Assembly: GCA_016199325.1 (NCBI GenBank)
Contig: JACQGW010000269.1
Coordinates: 1-14,665 of the forward strand
Direction: 5' to 3'
DNA: 14,665 bases
Source: Chloroflexota bacterium
GTDB taxonomy: Bacteria; Chloroflexota; Dehalococcoidia; JACQGW01
The notes under the pieces: generated by a model
The model's database searches: none
What the model was told of the DNA's origin: nothing
Seen by the model: only the letters and a program-made list of their open reading frames with translations
Shown: in pieces, positions 6,295 to 12,000 of the stretch
How positions within the stretch are numbered: the first letter of the stretch is position 1
Layout of the letters: each line of letters starts with the position of its first letter
Position numbers and translations under genes: made by a program

Positions 6295-7535
6295 GCAAGA
6301 CCATCGTGCCGGTTGGCAGCCTGCCGCCCCTGGGCACGATACCCGACAGGATGTACGCGCAGGTCATCCGCCAGAATCGTTTGGGCGATCCGCGGACGGC
6401 CTTCCAGATCGAGGAGATGGAGGTGCCGGAGGTCGCGCCCGATCAGGTCCTGATCGCCGTCATGGCCGCCGGGATCAACTTCAACAACGTCTGGGCCGCC
6501 CGCGGCATCCCGATCGACGTCATTGCCGTTCGCCGGGCAGCCGGCGACCCGCGCGACTTCCACATCGGCGGGAGCGATGCGTCGGGCATCGTCTACGCCG
6601 TCGGCCAAGAGATCGCCAACGTCAAGGTCGGCGATGAGGTCGTCGTCCACCACGGCTGGTGGGATCGCACCGATCCGTGGGTCCTCAGCGGCAAGGATCC
6701 GATGCTGGCGCCCTCGGGGAAGATCTGGGGCTACGAAACCAATTACGGCGCGTTCGGCCAGTTTGCGATTGCGCAGGCCCATCAGTGCATGCCCAAAGCC
6801 CCTCACCTGACCTGGGAAGAGGCCGCCGCGCCGAACCTTGTCGGGACGACGGCGTACCGAATGCTCTTCGGCTGGAAGGGAAACGGGCTCAAGGCGGGCG
6901 ACGCCGTCCTCGTCTGGGGCGGCTCGGGCGGTCTCGGCACGCAGGCGATTCAGCTCGCCAAAATCCACGGCGCCCGCGCCATCGCCGTCGTCTCCAGCCC
7001 GGAGAAGGGCGAGTACTGCGTGACGCTCGGCGCCGCCGGCTACATCAACCGGCGGGAGTTCGACCACTGGGGCATTCCCCCCCACTGGACCGATACCGAA
7101 GGACAGAAGAAGTGGCTCAGGAGCGCCCGCGCCTTCGGCAAGAAGATCTGGGACATCCTCGGCGAGCGGCGAAACCCGGACATCGTCTTCGAGCACCCCG
7201 GCGAAGAGACGATCCCGACCTCCATCTTCGTGTGTGAAGCCGGCGGCATGGTCGTGATCTGTGCCGGCACGACCGGCTACTCGGCAACGGTCGATCTCCG
7301 CTTTCACTGGGTCCGCCAGAAGCGGCTCCAGGGCTCGCACGGCGCCAACGACGAGCAGGCCAACGCCTACAACGCCCTGGTCCACCAGAGGCTCATCGAC
7401 CCGTGCGTCGGCCGGGTGCTCACCTTCGACCAGATTCCCCAGGCGCATTACGAGATGGGTGAAGGGAGCCACGGCGTCGGGAACACGGCGATCCTCGTCG
7501 GCGCGCCGCGGCCTGGACTTGGCAGAAAGGAATAG
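6288..7535 (+). CDS. ccr: Crotonyl-CoA carboxylase/reductase-like enzyme, 415 aa
   Basis: This medium-chain dehydrogenase/reductase fits crotonyl-CoA carboxylase/reductase, which uses NADPH to reduce crotonyl-CoA with CO2 fixation to ethylmalonyl-CoA. Family motifs in order are [10 protein letters not shown] (61-70), [11 protein letters not shown] (92-102), KIWGYET (145-151), [12 protein letters not shown] (173-184), the NADPH loop [14 protein letters not shown] (207-220), [11 protein letters not shown] (298-308), [11 protein letters not shown] (321-331) and KRLQGSH (345-351). Length is close to the family's. CO2-binding residues described for the Kitasatospora enzyme (Asn, Phe-Glu, His; from memory) have plausible counterparts in N64/N66, Y149-E150 and H351. 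ATG is preceded by AAGGAG with 5-base spacing. Reduction without carboxylation, or action on another enoyl-CoA such as acryloyl-CoA, is possible. No other ethylmalonyl-CoA pathway gene is visible. It may be transcribed from the promoter at 5821. Confidence 0.85.
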   Translation: MVSKTIVPVGSLPPLGTIPDRMYAQVIRQNRLGDPRTAFQIEEMEVPEVAPDQVLIAVMAAGINFNNVWAARGIPIDVIAVRRAAGDPRDFHIGGSDASGIVYAVGQEIANVKVGDEVVVHHGWWDRTDPWVLSGKDPMLAPSGKIWGYETNYGAFGQFAIAQAHQCMPKAPHLTWEEAAAPNLVGTTAYRMLFGWKGNGLKAGDAVLVWGGSGGLGTQAIQLAKIHGARAIAVVSSPEKGEYCVTLGAAGYINRREFDHWGIPPHWTDTEGQKKWLRSARAFGKKIWDILGERRNPDIVFEHPGEETIPTSIFVCEAGGMVVICAGTTGYSATVDLRFHWVRQKRLQGSHGANDEQANAYNALVHQRLIDPCVGRVLTFDQIPQAHYEMGEGSHGVGNTAILVGAPRPGLGRKE

Positions 7536-7539
7536 TGTT

Positions 7540-8154
7540 CTAGCGAGTCCCAACGACCCGGTAGGCGACCAGCTCCAGGCCGGAGATGCTGAAGCTCACC
7601 TCGTCGAGCTGCCGGGACGCCGGTCCGAGCGCCTGGCGCGCGGCGGGGGTCAGCAGAATCTCGCCCCGCTGCGCCAGGTCCTCGCCCAGCTTGCAGGCCA
7701 GGTTCATCTCGTCGCCGTAGAGGTCGTGGGGCTCTACCAGCAGCACATTGCCGTAGCCCAGGCCGATGGAGACGTGGATCTCCTCGTGGCTCGGTGCCAG
7801 CTCGTTGACGACGCCCAGATCGTGCAGGATCGCGTCGGCGCAGCTCAGCGCGCCGACGACGTCCGGGAAGACGGCGAAGATGTTGTCCGCCTCGCTGCGC
7901 AGCACGCGCCCGCCACAGCGCCCAACGACGGGATCGACGAGGCGCCGCAGCCGCTCCAGCAGCGCCAGGAAGGGAACGATGCCCATCGCCCGTACGTGCC
8001 GCGAGAATCCACAACTGTCGGCCACCAGGATGGCCAGGGAACGCCGAAACCGTCGGTCGATCTCGGCGGCGACCCGCTCGCGATGATCCGGCCGCTCGTT
8101 GTACTCGTGGAGGAGCTTCCGCAACAGGTCACGATCGGTTGATGAAGGTGTCAC
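7540..8154 (-). CDS. Single-domain class III adenylate/guanylate cyclase-like protein, 204 aa
   Basis: After an N-terminal helical stretch of about 38 residues comes one cyclase homology domain. The first metal-binding Asp is D46 in AILVADSCGFS and the second is D90 in RVLRSEADNIFAVF, where the usual KxxGD reads RSEAD. The DLYGDEMNLACKLGEDLA region carries N151, but the transition-state Arg is replaced by Lys (K155), as I recall from a common VNLASKLGED-type subgroup. EILLTPAARQAL follows. It would make cAMP or cGMP as a dimer if active; the substitutions leave this open. No membrane or sensor domain is present. The frame reaches an ATG at 8169, but a GTG at 8154 lies six bases after AGGAGG and is preferred. 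It converges on ccr with 4 bases between the stops and is divergent from the large surface-protein gene. Confidence 0.85.
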   Translation of the reverse strand: MTPSSTDRDLLRKLLHEYNERPDHRERVAAEIDRRFRRSLAILVADSCGFSRHVRAMGIVPFLALLERLRRLVDPVVGRCGGRVLRSEADNIFAVFPDVVGALSCADAILHDLGVVNELAPSHEEIHVSIGLGYGNVLLVEPHDLYGDEMNLACKLGEDLAQRGEILLTPAARQALGPASRQLDEVSFSISGLELVAYRVVGTR

Positions 8155-8160
8155 CCTGAG

Positions 8161-8166
8161 CCTCCT
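8161..8166 (-). promoter_or_regulatory. Ribosome binding site that decides the cyclase start
   Basis: AGGAGG on the minus strand lies six bases before GTG 8154-8152. The upstream in-frame ATG at 8169 has no such site, and the AGGAGG falls inside the frame if that ATG is used. Confidence 0.7.
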
Positions 8167-8199
8167 CATCGTGCTATTGACTACTGCGCTGACCTCTCG

Positions 8200-8274
8200 C
8201 CGTAGCGCGGGGGCTCGTCCCCCGCTTCCGCAGTTGGCGCGGGTACGGGCGGGGGACGAGCCCCCGCGCTACGG
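8200..8274. repeat. Perfect 26-base inverted repeat with nested hairpins
   Basis: Arms 8200-8225 and 8249-8274 are exact reverse complements around a 23-base loop. Each arm contains a smaller palindrome, GCGGGGG-N5-CCCCCGC, so the element can fold as one long hairpin or as two small ones. It lies 45 bases upstream of the cyclase start. There is no T run, so it is not a typical terminator. Confidence 0.8.
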
Positions 8275-8373
8275 AATCGTCTACGGCGTTCACGTGTCTG
8301 TACAGTGGTCCAATGGAGCGGTTTGCAGAATGGCTGCACCAGGGATTCGACCACGCCCCAGCCCTCCCCGTTC

Positions 8374-8545
8374 GCGGTTCATGGGCGGACAGTCTTGGAC
8401 CGGGCTCGAGTCTCCCTCCCTCTCCCCGCTGGGAGAGGGTTGGGGTGAGGGCGTTTCGCCCGGCAGAACGACCCTCACCCCCGCCCTCTCCCACCGAGAG
8501 GGAGTCGGAGGACGGCCCTGGCGAAACGATCCGCCCATGAACCGC
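8374..8545. repeat. Palindromic intergenic element of about 172 bases
   Basis: Perfect 16-base ends GCGGTTCATGGGCGGA (8374-8389) and its complement (8530-8545) enclose a second, imperfect inverted repeat. One inner arm lies at about 8412-8451 (CTGGGAGAGGGTTGGGGTGA) and the other at about 8472-8505 (ACCCTCACCCCCGCCCTCTC). Both strands give short spurious frames with the peptide style PSPRWERVGVR, familiar from dispersed repeats in other genomes. No protein is encoded; it looks like a non-autonomous, MITE-like or REP-like unit. Between this and the next repeat (8546-8609) nothing else is seen. Confidence 0.65.
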
Positions 8546-8609
8546 AGGGAGCGTGGCCCCGGGCTTCACCGGTCGCCTGGACCAGCCCCGCGTGACCCCT
8601 GACAGACGA

Positions 8610-8638
8610 GGAGATTCCTCGCGCGGCTCGGAATGACA
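8610..8638. repeat. REP-like palindromic repeat, copy 2
   Basis: This sequence begins GGAGATTCC and ends GGAATGACA, with ATTCC/GGAAT stem ends. It aligns with the minus strand of 5730-5758 (GGAGATGCT ... AGCATGAC) with paired changes in the stem. Positions 8639-8748 that follow contain nothing I can identify. Confidence 0.6.
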
Positions 8639-8748
8639 GCGACGCGCCGGCCGGCCTCCTTGCCTGTGAGATGGGCGTCGCAGTGCCCCCTGCCCAAAAC
8701 CTGGATCACACGGCAGATCACCATTTCCCCATCAGCAGGCGGCCCCCC

Positions 8749-8791
8749 ATCCGTTCAATCCGTTCCCCGAATCCGTTGACAGCAATCCGTT
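8749..8791 (+). repeat. Four direct ATCCGTT repeats
   Basis: ATCCGTT occurs at 8749, 8758, 8771 and 8785, spaced 9, 13 and 14 bases apart. The cluster ends about 73 bases before the -35 element of the surface-protein promoter. It could be a multi-site regulator target; the spacing is irregular. Confidence 0.4.
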
Positions 8792-8831
8792 CCCCCGCCG
8801 CGAGTGTAGCACATTCCGGACGCTCGCCCGG

Positions 8832-8847
8832 TGTGAATTGCATCACA
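8832..8847. promoter_or_regulatory. CRP-type binding site TGTGA-ATTGCA-TCACA
   Basis: Both five-base half-sites match the classical CRP consensus exactly, with the canonical 6-base spacer. The centre (8839/8840) is about 60 bases upstream of the start expected from the promoter at 8864-8892, close to the class I position near -61.5. CRP-family proteins in several phyla use the same half-site. Activation by a cyclic-nucleotide-bound CRP is inferred; no such regulator gene is in the window. Confidence 0.6.
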
Positions 8848-8863
8848 ATCTCCCCGAAAACTC

Positions 8864-8892
8864 TTGCCAGTGCGCTACCCATCCGGTAGAAT
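8864..8892 (+). promoter_or_regulatory. Strong sigma70-type promoter of the surface-protein gene
   Basis: TTGCCA (8864-8869) and TAGAAT (8887-8892) are separated by exactly 17 bases, and each matches five of six consensus positions. A start near 8899 gives a leader of about 150 bases, which carries the CTTGGCG repeats. Confidence 0.65.
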
Positions 8893-8961
8893 GGTTGTCA
8901 GTCGGATCCACGGGAACTGGAGCGGCTTGCACAGGGATTGACCAAACGACCAATCGACCTT

Positions 8962-8997
8962 CTTGGCGTCTTTCTTGGCGATCTTGGCGCCTTGGCG
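8962..8997 (+). repeat. Four CTTGGCG heptamers in the leader
   Basis: CTTGGCG occurs at 8962, 8974, 8983 and 8991, spaced 12, 9 and 8 bases. The pattern recalls a widespread intergenic repeat built on CTTGGCG. It lies in the predicted 5' leader of the surface-protein mRNA. Confidence 0.6.
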
Positions 8998-9036
8998 GTT
9001 CGTTCTCTCTCGGCACCGCCCTAGTTCTGCCGGTTC

Positions 9037-9042
9037 GGAGGG
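9037..9042 (+). promoter_or_regulatory. Ribosome binding site GGAGGG of the surface-protein gene
   Basis: GGAGGG lies six bases before the first of two adjacent ATG codons (9049 and 9052), supporting 9049 as the start. Confidence 0.75.
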
Positions 9043-9048
9043 CGCACC

Positions 9049-12000
9049 ATGATGCGCGCCCGCTCGGCGACCGTCCTCCTTCACTGGAGCATGGTTCTTT
9101 CCCTCGTAGTGCAAACGTTGAGTGGGGGGCTGGTCCCGCCGCCGACGAGCGCAGCACCGGCGGTCGAACGCGCCCGGAGCGCCTCCGAGCTCGCCGGTCG
9201 CAGCTCGGGCGATGCCGGCGACGTCGTGACCGCCAACACGATGATCGTCGCGGCCACGCCGTCGCCGACCGCCAGCCCGACCCGCACCGCAACGCCCTCG
9301 CCGTCTGCCAGTCCGACCCGCACCGTGACACCTTCGCCGCCTGACGATCCCGTTCGGACGATAACGCCGTCGCCGACCGCCGGTCCGCTGAGCGCGGCGA
9401 CATCGTCTCCGACGGCCGCCGCGGCCAGTCCGCCTCCCCCTGCTCCGGCGAAAGCGCCCCCCACGGCCTCGCATCCGCGCGCAACCATGACTGACTCGGC
9501 GCATGCTCAGGCCGAGTTGGTCGACCTGTTCGTCGCCAAGAGCGTCCTGACGCCGACGGTGGCGGCCGGGGCGAACGCCGCTTTCCGGATCACCTACGGC
9601 AACACGGCGACGGTCACCGCCACCAGCGTGATCCTGACGGACACGCTGCCGGCCGGATTGGCCTTCGTCTCCGCCCAGCCGCTGACGCCGACGGTCAGCG
9701 GGAACGTCCTGACCTGGGACCTGGGCACCCTGGCGCCGGTGACGGCGGCCATCACGGTGGCCGCGCAGGTCACCGCTGCCGTCGCGGTCCAGACGGTGCT
9801 CACCAATACCGCCGAGATCCAATCGGCCGAGCCGGACGGCGGCCCCGACGACAACGTCTCGACCCAGACCCTGACGGTCGTTCCGACCATCGTGATCACC
9901 GGCGTCAGCGTGCTGGCGATCGAGCCGAACACCCGCCACCTGGGCGACGGCACCGAACCGGGCTGGACCCCGCCCGGTGCCGAGGGGACGGCGCTCAACT
10001 GGACGTTCGGCCTGGGCGGATCGCCCATCGGCGACGGCTCCCTCTGGCTGGAGCTGTACGACGTCAACTGCCAGAATCCCATCTCCATCAACGGCAGCTC
10101 TCTGGGCTACCTGCCGACAGGCTCGACCTGGGCCGGCCGGACGATCACGGTGCCCCAGGCATATCTTCAGTCGGGGAGCAATACCCTGCGCATCCAGATG
10201 GTCGCCTGTGGGACCTACGACGACATCATGGTGCGCAACATCCGGCTCTCGGTGCCCGTCACCCGAACGATCGTCGCGCAAACCCCCGGCTACGACGACG
10301 AGTTCGACGCCGCGACGGTGGACCTGAAGTGGAGCCGCGCCGCTGAGGACGCCACGCACTGGAGCCTGACGGCGCGGCCGGGCTGGCTGCGGATCACGAC
10401 CCAGAACGGCGATCTGGCGCACGCGTACAACAGCGCCAGGAACGTCTTCCTCCAGACGGCGCCGCCCGGCGATTGGTCCATCCAGACGCGTCTGGAGTTC
10501 ACGCCGACCGTCGCCTATCAACATGCCGGGCTCGTCGTCTACCAGAGCGACGCCAACTATCTGCGCCTCACCCGGCAGAAAGGCTGTGATTGCCTCGAGT
10601 TCGTCGCGGACAACGACGACGTCTGGACCGGTTGGAGCGTGCCCTACGCGGCGAGCGCGGTCTGGCTGCGGCTGGACAAGGTCGGCGACACCTACACCGG
10701 CCTCTATTCGGCCGACGGCAGCCGCTGGAGCGTCGTCGGCTCCTATGCGAAGGTGCTGTCGCCGGTTCGATTCGGCCTCGTCGCAGCCAACGGCGCCGGT
10801 GTTACTCCCGAGACGCCGGCGGACTTCGACTACTTCCGGGTCGGCGCGCCTGATACCCCGCCGGTCGCCACCTACCAGCCGGTCTCGCTCGCGCCCGTCG
10901 CGAACCAGGCCCTGAGCAGCCTCTACGTGAACCCGCCGCTGGGGCGCGTGCTCCTGGGCGGCGTGCCGTTCTCGGTGCCGCCGGCCGGCAACAACCGTAT
11001 CCAGACCAGTGGGGCGACGCCGATCACGCTCTCGACGACGGTGGCCTCTCCCACCGTGGCCTACGTGCTGGTGAACGCCGGCGCGCCCACGCCGGCCAAC
11101 AGCCGGCTCGGGGCCATCACCTTCACCTTCGCCGACGGCTCGATGCACACCCAGGATCTCATCATCGGCCGGACGGTGCGCGACTACTACCAGGGCGCCT
11201 ACGTCAACACGTTGAACGACCCGCTGGCACGGGAGGTCTGGCGGGGGAGCCATCCGTCTGCGCCGAACCCGACCGTCATGGACCTGCTCACCGTTCGGCT
11301 GCCGACAGCTCAGGTTACCGGCACGCTGACCGCGGTGACGTTCCAGCGGACGGGGCCCGGCACCGACTCGATCCTGATCAGCGGCCTCACGATCGGCTCG
11401 TCGGCGGCCGGCGACGGCGCCCCCGACCTCTACACGGCGAAGACGCTCGACCCCGGCAGCTCGCTCCCCGGCGCCGATGTGACCTACCGGATCAGGTACG
11501 GCAACTGGAGCAACGCCCCGGCCGAGGGCGTCATCGTGACGGACACGCTGCCCGCCTGGACCACCCACGTCGCCTCGACCGACACCTACACCCGGACGCT
11601 GGCCGAGGGGGTGGTGGCCTGGGAGATCGGGGCGCTGCCGCCGTGGGCGGCCGAGCGCGTGCTGACCGTGACCGCCCGCATCTCCGAGACGCTGCCGGCC
11701 GATACCGCCCTGACGAACACGGTCGCCATCGCCGGCGCGATTGCCGACGCCGACCCGGCGAACGACGTCGCGACCATCGTCCACACGCCCGGCTACGGCG
11801 ACGACTTCACGAGCGAGGCCCTGGATGCAAAGTGGACCCGGCTTCGCGAGGACGCATCCCACTGGAGCCTGACGGCCCGGCCGGGCTGGCTGCGGATCAC
11901 GAGCCAGCAGGGCGATCTCGCCGGCACCTACAATAACGCCAGGAACGTCTTCCTCCAGACGGCGCCGGCGGGCGACTGGTCCATCCAGGCCCGCCTGGAG

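Noticed and set aside
8290..8569. Overlapping short frames on both strands
   Set aside because: They are translations of the palindromic element at 8374-8545; similar peptides appear on both strands because the DNA is an inverted repeat.
8776..8810. TTGACA at 8776-8781 as a second promoter
   Set aside because: No acceptable -10 hexamer lies 16-18 bases downstream.
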